Assembly: GCA_022414725.1 (NCBI GenBank)
Contig: CM039462.1
Span: 50,515,005 to 50,579,004 of the forward strand
Source: Microglena sp. YARC
Taxonomy: Eukaryota; Chlorophyta; Chlorophyceae; Chlamydomonadales; Chlamydomonadaceae
Direction: 5' to 3'
DNA length: 64,000 nt
Part shown: positions 55,073 through 64,000 of the stretch, piece after piece
Numbering within the stretch: the first letter of the stretch is position 1
Layout of the letters: the number at the start of each line of letters is the position of its first letter
The notes under the pieces: generated by a model
The model's database searches: none
What the model saw: only the letters and a program-made list of their open reading frames with translations
Told to the model about the DNA's origin: nothing
Made by a program: the position numbers and the translations under genes

Positions 55073-55415
55073 TTGCATCAGGCTACATCCTGTGAGCAAC
55101 GCTATGACCTCAACCCAGACGAAAGAATTGCGCCAGACTGCATCCTTTGAGAAACGCAATGAAATCAACCCAGACTAAAGAGTTGCGCCAGACTACATCC
55201 TTTGAGAAACGCAATGAAATCAACCCAGACTAAAGAGTTGCGCCAGACTACATCCTTTGAGAAACGCAATGAACTAAACCCAGACTAAAGAGTTGCGCCA
55301 GACTACATTCTTTGAGAAACGCAATGAACTAAACCCAGACTAAAGAGTTGCGCCAGACTACATCCTTTGAGAAACGCAATGAACTAATCCCAGACTAAAG
55401 AGTTGCGCCAGAATG
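55073..55415 (+). repeat. 55-bp minisatellite (6 units plus a partial)
   Basis: Units start TTGCGCCAGACTACATCC at 55128, 55183, 55238, 55293, 55348 and 55403 (partial). A more diverged unit starts at 55073. Each contains GAGAAACGCAATGAA and CCCAGACTAAAGAG. The period is exactly 55, and the last five units are nearly identical. Confidence 0.95.
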
Positions 55416-55664
55416 AACATACTATGCCAACTCTGCGACTGGACAGTCAATGCAGAATAAAAGGTCCACAATCGTCCACGTCCTGATCCTCTAAATCGAC
55501 GAGGAAGCGTCTATTATGCGCTACTATCGCAATGCAACGCATTCAAGTTGGACGTCCGGAAAGCTGCAGTGCGTTCGAATTCCGTCAAAGAGTCCACCCA
55601 CGTGGCCCTAAGTCACGTGATCACTGAGTCATGCTCTAGGGCGCGGAGCGCCTTCCGTACACCA

Positions 55665-55906
55665 TTAGTCATTAACCTGATAGGCGCAACTGCGCAACCG
55701 AACGGGAACCTTTACGCAACCCCGCGCAAAACGGGTCGTTCCCCGAGCTATAGCACTGACAAATGTGACGTTGATACAGGCAGTGCCTCCGATGGTGATA
55801 GAAGAGCCATTGACGAACGCAGAGCTAGTAATGGTGAGGTTGTCTCCGCCGGAAAGGTTGTTGGCTTGGGTGAAAGGGCTCACGGCAGTAACAATAGGGG
55901 GTGTAT
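55665..55906 (-). CDS. IPT/TIG exon 15 (truncated domain, last exon seen)
   Basis: It starts in phase 1 after acceptor CACAATTGCAG and encodes TPPIVTAVSPFTQANNLSGG, DNLTITSSAFV and ITIGGTACINVTFVSA, the first two thirds of an IPT/TIG fold. The expected TSITCIAPA block is then replaced by unrelated sequence (IARGTTRFARGCVKVPVRLR) to a TGA at 55665. It is either the true C-terminus, in which case no membrane anchor is present, or a breakpoint near 55753. Confidence 0.65.
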
Positions 55907-56161
55907 CTGCAATTGTGGAGAAGTTCCACAGGTGGTCAGATCTTCAGGGGGGGGGGGAATTAAATCATTGGCTTGCAAAATCAAACATCAAACATATTAT
56001 AATTATCAGTCATGTGACAGATGCATGATAAATGCAGGGAAAGCTCTGCAGTCACTAACTTACCTACCATTCAGTCTACACAATAATGGTGGCAGGAGTA
56101 TAGATTCAGAATAAGATAGCAACCTTAATGAGCTGGGATTTATCCCTTGAAAAATACTCAC

Positions 56162-56425
56162 CAGATAGATATCTGACCACCACAGTTGTTTCCATGCTGT
56201 ACCCTGTATCCAGATTGGTCACCACAACAGCATAGATCCCAGGGAGTTTGGCAGGGGCAATGCAGCTGGTGGTGGTGGCATTTATGAAGAAGACGCCAGG
56301 GCAGGCTGTCTCTCCAACCATGACAGAGGCACCAGCAGCAAACAAGGTGCCTGTAATAGTTAGGTTGCTCCCTCCGCCTTGGGCTAGAGTAAGGGGGCTG
56401 GCCGCTGTAACAACCGGGCGGGTTC
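56162..56425 (-). CDS. IPT/TIG exon 14
   Basis: 88 codons, phase 1 to phase 1. It has RPVVTAASPLTLAQGGGSNL, TITGTLFAAGASVMVG, a Cys in ETACPG, SCIAPAKLPG, and ends VVVTNLDTGYSMETTVVVRY. Donor GTGAGT. An intact Ig-like domain: IPT/TIG folds are beta-sandwich modules of cell-surface receptors and some transcription factors. The two Cys probably form a disulfide, which supports an extracellular location. Confidence 0.85.
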
Positions 56426-56652
56426 CTGCAATTGAGACACATCAGTGCAGGTTCAGCTCGTGGACGGAGTGCAAGCACATATTTAGTGAGGCAAGGTAAA
56501 AGGGAAAAGGTTTAGGGAAGACAGAGGGCCCAGTCTCAACAATGTCAAGGAGTTTCAGCATATATAACAAGACATGAGGGGTGGGTTAGGCGAAAATGGT
56601 GTACAAGAAAGGGAACCAAGGTTTGTCCAACATTTTCAAATGAGCAACTCAC

Positions 56653-56922
56653 CAAGATATTCTACATACAAAACCTTTACACTGGTTGAGACCCCTATAT
56701 CCAGATTGGTCACTACGACAGCATATTCCCCAGCTGGCTTAGCATGGGCGATGCAGGTGATGGAGGTGGCACTAACAACGGTGACATTGGGACAAGTGGT
56801 GCCTCTAACACTGACAGTGGCACCCGCAGCAAACAAGGTCCCCGTGATGGTTAGTTTGTCGCCACCAAGGACATGTTTGGGTTGGATGATGGGGCTCACA
56901 AAGGATACAGTAGGAGAAGTTC
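56653..56922 (-). CDS. IPT/TIG exon 13
   Basis: 90 codons, phase 1-1. It has SPTVSFVSPIIQPKHVLGGD, KLTITGTLFAAGATVSVRGT, TCPNVTVVSATSITCIAHAK and YAVVVTNLDIG, then a slightly degenerate last strand (VSTSVKVLYVEYLG). The donor is GTGAGT. It is closest to exons 9 and 14 in the IQPKH.LGGD and LFAAGA words. Confidence 0.85.
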
Positions 56923-57109
56923 CTGCAAAATAAAGGAAATAACCAGTGGTCAGGCAAACAGTACAAAATTGGGTGTGATAATGAGTAATGGAAGGGAGTG
57001 GTAATGTCTTCGTACAGTAATTGTCATTAAGCATCAAAAGGGAGCTAGGTTCAATGGCAGCAAGCATTATTCAGATTAAGTGGGTACTCTTTTGCAAGGG
57101 ACAACTTAC

Positions 57110-57394
57110 CACTGAATCATGTATATTGAACAATGACATTCTCAGCAATTCTGAAGCCTGTATCAGGGTTGGTCACTTCCACAGAATAGTTCCCAGCCGC
57201 CATCATTGCAGGGGCAACGCAAATGATGGTGGTGGCACTAACATAGGTCGCGGTTGAGCAGGGGCTGTCACCAATCATGACATATAAGCCTGTGCCCCTG
57301 ACGAACGAAGTTCCCGAGATGGTAAGGATGTCACCACCAGCGAGGTGCTTGGTCTGGTAGATGGGGGTAACAGCTATTACAACAGTAGGGGTCG
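57110..57394 (-). CDS. IPT/TIG exon 12 (in-frame TGA near the end)
   Basis: 95 codons between acceptor GCAATCGCAG and donor GTAAGT, phase 1-1. It has TPTVVIAVTPIYQTKHLAGG, DILTISGTSFVRG, MIGDSPCSTATYVSATTIIC and VEVTNPDTGFRIAENVIVQY. A TGA falls four codons before the donor (YT*FSG). The rest is intact, so one substitution or an assembly error would explain it. Confidence 0.75.
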
Positions 57395-57599
57395 CTGCGA
57401 TTGCAAAGAGGGTTCAGCAGGTTCAGTGGGTTGTGCAAGGTATATGGGTCCAGGGTTCACAAGATAATGGCATATCAATAATCAGATGTTTACCCTAAAG
57501 GAATCTCGATTTTTGCTAGTAACTGCAAATAAGTTGCATATAAATCGAGCTGAATGGGAGAAGAAGGACAGAGCTTATTGGCTAGGAATAGGAACTCAC

Positions 57600-57860
57600 C
57601 CGAGTTATATGTGACCACAACGTCCATTGCCTCACTGAAGCCAGTATCAGCATTGGTCACTTCATCAGCGTACATGCCTCCTTCCATAGCAGGGGCGGTG
57701 CATGTGATGGAGTTGGCAGTGATAGTCCCGACAGTGGGACAATTCATGCCTTCAACAATGACTGTTGAGCCCACAAACGCAGTGCCAGTAATGGTGAGAG
57801 GGTTACCACCAGCAGGTAGCTGGGTAGTGGGGCTGACAAGCGTTACAGTTGGAGGTGTTG
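57600..57860 (-). CDS. IPT/TIG exon 11
   Basis: 87 codons, phase 1-1, acceptor CACGTACGCAG, donor GTGAGT. It has TPPTVTLVSPTTQLPAGGNP, LTITGTAFVGSTVIVEGMNC, SITCTAPAMEGGMYADEVTN and DTGFSEAMDVVVTYNSG. An intact domain with the usual Cys pair. The acidic MYADEV replaces the common YAVVV. Confidence 0.85.
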
Positions 57861-58220
57861 CTGCGTACGTGGCACAGCATCACACAAATTTAGGTATTGC
57901 ACATTCAATCGCAAAGATGTGTCATACAGGAGATGGCAGGTAACAGTGCCTAATGGCTGTGGTGTAAAGTGTCTCTATGTAGTATCAGAGTTGATAGGAA
58001 AAACCAATATATATTTCATATGTAAATGTATAGTGCCTCTTTTAAGGGTTCAGGGATGGGCTCTTATCATGTTTTTATGATGGAATTCAGAGAAAAACAG
58101 GGATGATCAGGTGGTGGTTGGCTGCAAGGTGGAAACCTGCATAGGGTGAAGTCACAATGACAAGTTGGGTTCTGACATGGCAAGGAGTGATACCTCAGCA
58201 AACTATAAAGAGTGCCTCAC

Positions 58221-58505
58221 CAGATTGATATGTGACTGTAACGTTCTCAGCCATGCTGTACCCAGTGTCAATGTTGGTCACTACGACAGCATAGCTTCCT
58301 CCACGCATTGCTGGGGCAACACATGAGATGGAGGTGGCACTAGTGAAGGTGATGGAGGTGCCACCCGCAGCATAGCAGCGTGTGCCACCAATGCTGATTG
58401 TGCTGGTAGTGGCAAATAGGGTGCCTGTGATGGTGAGGACATCACCACCAGCTAGGAACTTGGTTTGATTGACAGGGGTGACAGCTGTTACAGTAGGACG
58501 AGTTC
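58221..58505 (-). CDS. IPT/TIG exon 10
   Basis: 95 codons, phase 1-1, acceptor CCAATCACAG, donor GTGAGG. It has RPTVTAVTPVNQTKFLAGGD, VLTITGTLFATTSTISIGGT, SATSISCVAPAMRGGSYAVV and NIDTGYSMAENVTVTYQS. Intact. An extra Gly/Thr loop (YAAGGTSITF) sits between the first Cys and the next strand. Confidence 0.87.
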
Positions 58506-58639
58506 CTGTGATTGGGTAATCCATAATTTCAGATCAGATGTGGCTGTTGTAGTTGTTGTTGTAATACTTGAACAACAGTGGGCAGTGTGAAACAGCTTTG
58601 TGGTGAAAAGACAAGTGTGGTGGTGGTGGTGGGGGGGGG

Positions 58640-58806
58640 TTGGGGGGAGGGGGGTTGGGGGGGAGGGGTTGGGGTTGGGGGTTGGGGGTTGGGGGTTGGG
58701 GGTTGGGGGTTGGGGGTTGGGGGTTGGGGGTTGGGGGTTGGGGTTGGGGGTTGGGGGTTGGGGGTTGGGGGTTGGGGGTTGGGGGTTGGGTTGGGGGGGG
58801 GGGGGG
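58640..58806 (+). repeat. (TTGGGGG)n tract in an intron
   Basis: About 17 head-to-tail GGGGGTT units with occasional GGGGTT, flanked by G runs. It lies in the intron between IPT/TIG exons 9 and 10. The transcribed strand reads CCCCCAA, and the plus strand could form G-quadruplexes. Confidence 0.95.
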
Positions 58807-58835
58807 TCAATAGCTGAACCATACCAGTCACGCAC

Positions 58836-59132
58836 CTGCGTAAGCTTAATGTGTGGCAACAACCGCTGTCACAGCGCTGTAGCCTGTGTCAGGAATGGTC
58901 ACAACAACAACCTTGCTGCTTGCTGCTGACACAGCAGGGACGATACAAGTGATGGTTGCGGGACTAACCACCATGACGTCAGTACAGGCCGAGTCTCCAA
59001 CACTGACAGTGGCCATGCCCTTTACATCATTGTCGTTGAATAAGGTTCCCGTAATGGTAAGGAGATCCCCACCAAGAAGGTGCTTGGGTTGGATGACGGG
59101 GCTGACCTGGCTTACAATAGGGCGGTAGTCAC
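58836..59132 (-). CDS. IPT/TIG exon 9 (in-frame TAA near the end)
   Basis: 99 codons, phase 1-1, acceptor ATGGACCCAG, donor GTGCGT. It has RPIVSQVSPVIQPKHLLGGD, LLTITGTLF, an inserted NDNDVKGM loop, TVSVGDSACTDVMVVSPATI and VVVVTIPDTGYSAVTAVVAT. A TAA lies five codons before the donor. The domain is otherwise complete. Confidence 0.75.
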
Positions 59133-59408
59133 CTGGGTCCATGAAAGATGTATGGTGTTCATGAGAAAGGGTACGGATACATTTTAATAGTGTTTGGTGG
59201 ATGGGCGGTTTACAGATTGGCAAGGTAAGGAGTGGAGGGAGAAATAGCTACATGGGAGTGGATGGGAACCTCTCTTCCTATTCTGCCTGGTTGCTATGTC
59301 AACACAAGCAATGAAACCTACACATGGCTTACCATTGCAGGGGGAAATGGGAAATGGGAGGGAAGGGAAAGGGGGGACAGGGAACAGAAGGATATGAATG
59401 CAGCTTAC

Positions 59409-59678
59409 CTGATTGATATGCTACGAGAACACTTTCTCTGCTGTAGGTGTTGTCAGGATTGATAACTACAATCGGGTAGCTTCCAGCTGACATGTCAGGG
59501 GCCGTGGAGTTGAGGGATCCAGCAGAAGCAACCATGACGCCAGTACAGTTCATGCCCCCAACTAACATTGACAATTACCGTGCCCGTGGTTGCAAAAGAG
59601 GATCCAGTAATGGTGAGGATGTCACCATTAAGCGGTTAAAAATGCTTGGACTACGTCCTGTAATGGTGGGGAAACTTT
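59409..59678 (-). pseudogene. IPT/TIG exon 8 (frameshifted)
   Basis: The splice borders are normal (acceptor GCACTTGCAG, donor GTAAGC), but the frame changes twice: PTITGRSPSIFNRL, then NGDILTITGSSFATTGTVIV, then SMLVGGMNCTGVMVASAGSL and VVINPDNTYSRESVLVAYQS. It also carries SLNST where other exons have SITC, losing the second Cys. Confidence 0.7.
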
Positions 59679-59896
59679 CTGCAAGTGCAGTGAAAAGGTG
59701 GCAAGTGGTGAGTTAGAGATTTTAAAAGTGAGGTAAAAGGGAGAAGAGACAGGGTTCAATATTCAGGAAAAATAGCAACTTCGTCAAGTGATCAATACAA
59801 TTCAACAGAAATCTTCACCATGACTACAAGGTCATACAATTCAGGCAGCAGGGGGCAGTGGATGGGGAGACAGGTGTAAAAAGGATCACTACTCAC

Positions 59897-60226
59897 CCTG
59901 GGCTTTGTATGTGACCGACAGATCTGCTGCAGTGCTGTAGCCTACAGAAGGAATGGTCACTATGACAGCTGCTGATGTAGTTGCCACCGCCTTGGCAGGT
60001 AGAGTACAGGTCATTTGAGTGTCCGCAGTTGTCACCTTGGCATTGGTACAAGCATCTCCTCCAACAGTGATCGTATTTGTAGCAGTGCTCAAGGTACCAA
60101 AATGAGTTCCTGTAATGGTAAGGACATCCCCACCTCGGAGATAATTGGCTAAGGTTGCAGCTTTGGCGGCGGTGGTTGTTGTCGTGAAGATTCCTGTGAC
60201 TGAAGGAAGACTAGTTGCTGTAGCAC
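59897..60226 (-). CDS. IPT/TIG exon 7
   Basis: 110 codons, the longest of the set, phase 1-1, donor GTGAGT. It has a Thr/Ala-rich start (SLPSVTGIFTTTTTAAKAAT), LRGGDVLTITGTHFG, TITVGGDACTNAKVTTADTQ, MTCTLPAKAVATTSAAVIVT and IPSVGYSTAADLSVTYKAQG. It is very close to exon 5, so the two are recent duplicates. Confidence 0.85.
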
Positions 60227-60552
60227 CTGGGATAAGTAGGAGTACAAGTTGAGGTTGATGGGATGAAGTGACGTGAGAGGTATCAAGCAATCTAAATAGA
60301 TGGTACCTCATTGTGTACAATCCTTGCCAACTTCTTATCAATTAGGGAGCCTGTCAACAAGAGATGTTTAAACCTGGACACTCGTATATACAAGGAAAGG
60401 CTGCTACGATAATACATGCAGGACAGATGGAGAAATGGAAGACTGTAAAAAATGAGACAGACAAGGAGATGGAAAGGTGGCAGCCACAGGATTGATATAC
60501 TTGGATGAGATTTGATGAAACAGCACGGTTTGGTGCTTTTGCCTTGACCTAC

Positions 60553-60828
60553 CTTGGCAAGTGAGATTAACTGTGGAAAGGGCAGAGCCAACATCAGAGT
60601 TGACCACTAGAACGGGGTAGCTTCCAGCATCCTTGGCAGGGGCCGTGCAGATGATTTGAATGGCAGTGTTGCTTTTCCATGTACACACATCACCCCCGAC
60701 AGTTACCACGGGAGAAATGACGTTAGTACCAACAACAGAAAGCCCAGTGCCAGCAATGGTGATGTCTCTTGTCGCAGCTCGGGTCACCAGGTTGGTGAGG
60801 GTGAAGGTTCCAAACACTGGGGATGTTC
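60553..60828 (-). CDS. IPT/TIG exon 6
   Basis: 92 codons, phase 1-1, acceptor TATGTGTGCAG, donor GTAGGT. It has SPVFGTFTLTNLVTRAATRD, ITIAGTGLSVVGTNVISPVV, TVGGDVCTWKSNTAIQIICT and APAKDAGSYPVLVVNSDVGS. It is a divergent member: the usual LTITGT is ITIAGT, and a third Cys appears near the end (NLTCQG). Confidence 0.8.
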
Positions 60829-61019
60829 CTGCACACATAGGGAATGAATTGGGTTTAAAGAGGAGTCAGTTCAGGGTGTGACAAGTGCAGGATGGATTGA
60901 CAAATATAGATAATTTAATGTGCCCTTTTTGGAAGATGGGCCACCTCTGTCAAAATAGAAGGAAAGAGAAGGAATTGTAAAGAAGGAGGATAGGAAAACT
61001 CAGAAGCATCATATCTCAC

Positions 61020-61313
61020 CCGCTGCTGCATAAGTCACCAACACATCAGCTGCAGTGGTGTAACCGACAGCAGGAACAGTCACTACAACAGCTGCAGGAA
61101 GCACACAAGTCATTGTTGTGTCAGCAGTAATGAACTTGGCGTCAGTACAAGCATCTCCTCCAGCAATGACCGTGTTAGCACTGCTGGAACCAACATTTGT
61201 ACCAGTAATGGTGAGTAGGTCCCCGCCTCCAAGTTTATTGGCTGATGTAGCTGCCTTAGCAGGGGTGGTAGTCACAGTAGTGGCGAGAAGAGTTACTGAA
61301 GGTTGATTAGTGC
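61020..61313 (-). CDS. IPT/TIG exon 5
   Basis: 98 codons, phase 1-1, acceptor TGACCCCAG, donor GTGAGA. It has QPSVTLLATTVTTTPAKAAT, LGGGDLLTITGTNVGSSSAN, TVIAGGDACTDAKFITADTT, MTCVLPAAVVVTVPAVGYTT and AADVLVTYAAAG. It lacks the linker present after the second Cys in exon 7. Confidence 0.85.
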
Positions 61314-61688
61314 CTGGGGTCAAATAAAGTAAAAGATTAGTACATGAAGGAGGCAGGAAGGATTGAATGTGTAGCAGGGGACAGGAAGATGACAACTGTG
61401 ACCTGGTTGTTCAGGTTGCTGTTCTAGGTCTAGTTAATTGGTTGATAACTCCTTTGTTTGTTGCCCCTGGGTAACTAGGGTTTGCATTATATCTGGGCCC
61501 TATGTGGATTGTGGTGTGATTATGGTTTCATGAAAGGTATATGTTTAGACACTTATTCAATACAAGGCACTTCTAGCCTTGTTTTAGGACTTACATACTT
61601 ACAGACAATGCTACATTTTGGCTTTGCGGATGGGATGGCTGACAGGTCAGGATTTAGTTGGCTACAGGTTTTACATAGTGCAATTTAC

Positions 61689-61985
61689 CTTGATATGGGA
61701 TAGCATCAACTGCGGCAGCAAGCACGTATCCATCCCCGCTGGTCCCAACCACAGTGTACTTCCCAGCTGTCAGAGAGGCAGGGGCTATGCAGTATATCTT
61801 AGTAGTGCTCTGTGCAGCATTATTAGCTGCATTTCCAAGGGGACAGCTGACACCTCCGATGGTGACTGTCGGAGCGGGTGACTGCACAAAATCAGTGCCG
61901 GTAATGGTGAGGTCGCCACCAACATTTGGTGAAAATGTAACTGGTGAGAAAGGAGTTCCCCCAAATGCAGCTGGGGTAGATGCTC
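61689..61985 (-). CDS. IPT/TIG exon 4
   Basis: 99 codons, phase 1-1, acceptor GCAATTATAG, donor GTAAAT. It has STPAAFGGTPFSPVTFSPNV, GGDLTITGTDFVQSPAPTVT, GGVSCPLGNAANNAAQSTTK, IYCIAPASLTAGKYTVVGTS and GDGYVLAAAVDAIPYQG. It shares the unusual SCPLGNAANN insert and the GDG turn with exon 2 only. Confidence 0.85.
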
Positions 61986-62283
61986 CTATAATTGCACCAA
62001 ATAAAAACTTGGGGTCAAATTTAGATGTTGTCAGGTTTGGCATTGCAGGCTTATTATGCAGGGGTGGGGTGGGGGGGGGGGGAACTCTAAAAACAGAAGG
62101 GAAATCATAAGGGGAGTCAACTAAATGATCAGTAGCAGACACGCAGAAGGGATCAGTAGATGCAAATGTGTGCAACCAAACTGGATCTGTAGAAATAAAC
62201 AACCTCGTCACTTGATACCTTGAAGAGGATTGCAGGGTGCCAGAATGGATGAAAGATTCTTAATTTACAGTAATCCAACCGAC

Positions 62284-62577
62284 CTATATATGTGATTACT
62301 ACAGTTGTAGCAGTGCTGAAGCCGACAGCTGGAATGGTCACTACAACTTTGGCTGCTGTAGATGCTGGCAATGCTGGAAAGATGCAGGTCATAGTTGTAT
62401 CAGAAACAACTGTGACAGTGGGACAGACACCCCCTCCAACAGTAACTACGCGACCAGTGGCTCCCGCAGTACCAAACTTTGCGCCAGTAATTGTAAGGGT
62501 GCCCCCACCACGAAGTTGGTTGGGCGAAACAATAGTGACCGTGCCGGACACAGTGTCGACACTATCAACGATAGGAA
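62284..62577 (-). CDS. IPT/TIG exon 3
   Basis: 98 codons, phase 1-1 if acceptor GTTGACTTAG is used; the donor (GTCGGT) is atypical. It has VPIVDSVDTVSGTVTIVSPN, LRGGGTLTITGAKFGTAGAT, VVTVGGGVCPTVTVVSDTTM, TCIFPALPASTAAKVVVTIP and AVGFSTATTVVITY. It belongs to the same subtype as exons 1, 5 and 7. Confidence 0.8.
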
Positions 62578-62981
62578 CTAAGTCAACCTTAGCATATGAA
62601 GTGCAGCGAAAGAAAATTGTCAATTAAATTACCAGTGCACTCAAGTCAGGGGAGGGAGGGTGAAAGAGTGGACCCAAGTAAAAGCAAGAAAAAGGATGCG
62701 AAGAAAGGTGCTTTGTTCAATTATGGGGCAAGTTTAAAAGACATCCGTTGTTACAATCTACAGCTACTTGCTGTTGGGTTGTGTCAAAATTTGGATTTCC
62801 CAGTGACCATCGTCAGCAGGTTAGAGGGTTCTATTTACTCGTGTACAACAAATATATGAGCAACACTAGAATTGTATGTGAGTGTACAAAAAGGCAAATT
62901 AGAGGAAGCACTGGATTGAACAGAGTCGAGAATCGATCAAGAACAGGGAGATTGATCATACTTTATCTGAGTGCAGCTTAC

Positions 62982-63266
62982 CTTGATATGCAATAGCACC
63001 AACTCCTGTGAGTACTTGGCCATCACCATTGGTCACTACGACATCGTACTTCCCAGCTGTCAGGGAACTAGGAGCTCTGCAGGCAATTCTAGTGACACTC
63101 TGGACAGGGTTGTTGGCTGCATTACCCAGCGGGCAACTAGTTCCTTCAATGGTGACAGTAGGTGCCGGTGACTGAACAAAGTTAGTGCCCGTAATGATAA
63201 GGTCACCACCGGTACTTGGTAAGAACGTTACTGGGGCGTAACTATCAAGTGTGGCAGTGGTTGAAC
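62982..63266 (-). CDS. IPT/TIG exon 2
   Basis: 95 codons, phase 1-1, acceptor CGCATTTGTAG, donor GTAAGC. It has STTATLDSYAPVTFLPSTGG, DLIITGTNFVQSPAPTVTIE, GTSCPLGNAANNPVQSVTRI, ACRAPSSLTAGKYDVVVTNG and a last strand ending AIAYQG. It is a close paralogue of exon 4, 1.3 kb away. Confidence 0.85.
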
Positions 63267-63835
63267 CTACAAATGCGGAAGAAAAATTTGGTCAGTTTAA
63301 AATACAGACATTGGGTTAGTGATAAGTGACAAATCTGGCAGCTATTGGGTGAAGACAGTTGCCAAAATGTAATGAATGTTTAAACAAGCCCGGATGAAAC
63401 CACGTACAGACACCCTCATCTCATAATATCTTGATTTAGGAAATTCCTACTTTTGACCCTATTAGATTAAATTGATCAGGGTAATTACGAGGTCTCATTC
63501 AGGATTGTCCAGGAGTTATGGCACCTCACTAGCAGAAGGAGAAAGACTTGTGTTATATTCTAGATAACAAGCGCAGATCCTCAAGTCATAAAATGTGGCA
63601 GATTGATGACTGGTTGGGTATTTGAGGTACTAACAGACTGGGTGATTTAGATTGATGACTGGGATGGACACTCAGGTAGATGTGGCAGACAGATTAACTG
63701 ATTACATGATGATGTAACTGGTGCAGGATATTAAACATAGCCTTGTGATTGACACCACATATTGACATACTTACTTTGATCATCTGCGATAATATCATAT
63801 TGGCATACTTAATTTGAAACAAATTTTAAAATCAT
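63267..63835. other. Intron between IPT/TIG exons 1 and 2
   Basis: 569 bp, the longest intron of the array; the others are 187-404 bp. Apart from short direct words (GATTGATGACTGG) nothing is recognisable. Confidence 0.6.
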
Positions 63836-64000
63836 AACCATATCAGTGTCTGGTATGGTCACAACTACTGGTACTCCTGCTGTCGCTGTAGATGCTTTGA
63901 AGGCAGGGTAGGTGCAAGTTATTTGAGTAGATGAAACAACGGCAACACTGGTGCATACAACGCCTCCAAGAGTAACTGTTCAACCACCGGCTCCCTCATC
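63836..64000 (-). pseudogene. IPT/TIG exon 1 (partial at window edge, degenerate)
   Basis: The edge of the window cuts the 5' end. The visible part has GGVVCTSVAVVSSTQITCTY, PAFKASTATAGVPVVVTIPD and TDMVMILKFVSN. A TGA precedes TVTLGG, and a TAA follows VSN, where other exons have a YST..VV.TY strand. It is of the same subtype as exon 3. The gene continues to the right of the window. Confidence 0.6.

Noticed and set aside
58640..58806. Chromosome end
   Set aside because: The G-rich telomere-like tract is flanked on both sides by exons of the same gene, so it is interstitial.
41329..63900. Alternative genetic code to explain in-frame stops
   Set aside because: TAA, TAG and TGA all occur inside otherwise coding frames, and each is also used as a normal terminator; mutations or assembly errors are simpler.
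25938..64000. TIG array and SEA-like/membrane cassette as one gene with a 29-kb intron
   Set aside because: Strand and border phase are compatible, but complete plus-strand genes, a LINE and a satellite lie between them, and exon 15 ends in a stop. The data do not support joining them.
1..64000. tRNA, rRNA or other structural RNA genes
   Set aside because: I looked for cloverleaf-like and conserved rRNA words while reading and found none. A tRNAscan/Infernal run would be needed to exclude small ones.

Overview
The window is eukaryotic nuclear DNA: coding sequence is broken into short exons with GT..AG introns, tandem repeats are abundant, there is an L1-like non-LTR retrotransposon, and no operons, rRNA or tRNA genes were seen. 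The mix (KDZ-type transposase fragments, an APE-type LINE, a multi-exon IPT/TIG surface protein, a SEA-like domain plus membrane anchor, GT/AC- and C-rich minisatellites) suggests a protist, perhaps a green alga. That is an inference from general style; no single gene here fixes the taxon.

Layout. 55-1054 is an assembly gap. 1.1-5.0 kb is strongly strand-biased G/T-rich low-complexity DNA. 6.3-7.7 kb is the first of three arrays of one minisatellite family; the others lie at 20.3-24.0 kb (opposite orientation) and 26.8-27.5 kb. 9854-18185 looks like one 8.33-kb DNA transposon: its ends are near-perfect 29/31-bp terminal inverted repeats. It holds a 2.7-kb palindrome built of hairpin-bearing tandem repeats and a decayed spliced gene with an acidic C-terminus. 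25.9-26.8 kb (minus) encodes the membrane-anchored C-terminus of a surface protein. 27.5-36.4 kb is a 103-bp satellite of roughly 87 monomers with higher-order duplications. 36.5-38.8 kb (plus) is a spliced gene with an Ala/Glu-rich coiled coil, function unknown.

39.6-44.5 kb is an L1-like LINE (minus) inserted into one arm of a large inverted repeat whose other arm (45.7-46.5 kb) preserves the empty target site. 47.3-51.5 kb (minus) carries broken exons of a KDZ-like transposase. It is head-to-head, 77 bp apart, with a phase-consistent spliced plus-strand gene (51.6-54.6 kb) of unknown function, possibly its transposon partner. 55.7-64.0 kb (minus) is an array of 15 IPT/TIG-domain exons. Wherever both borders could be read they are phase 1-1, which allows modular exon duplication. 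The array runs off the right edge of the window.

How the parts relate. Genes occupy a minority of the sequence; most of it is repeats and mobile elements. Many coding units carry in-frame stops (all three stop codons occur) or single frameshifts, so either decay or residual assembly error is common. The TIG array and the SEA-like/membrane cassette are both minus-strand and both use phase-1 borders. They could be the ectodomain and anchor of the same kind of receptor, but about 29 kb of repeats and other genes separates them and nothing in the sequence proves a connection.
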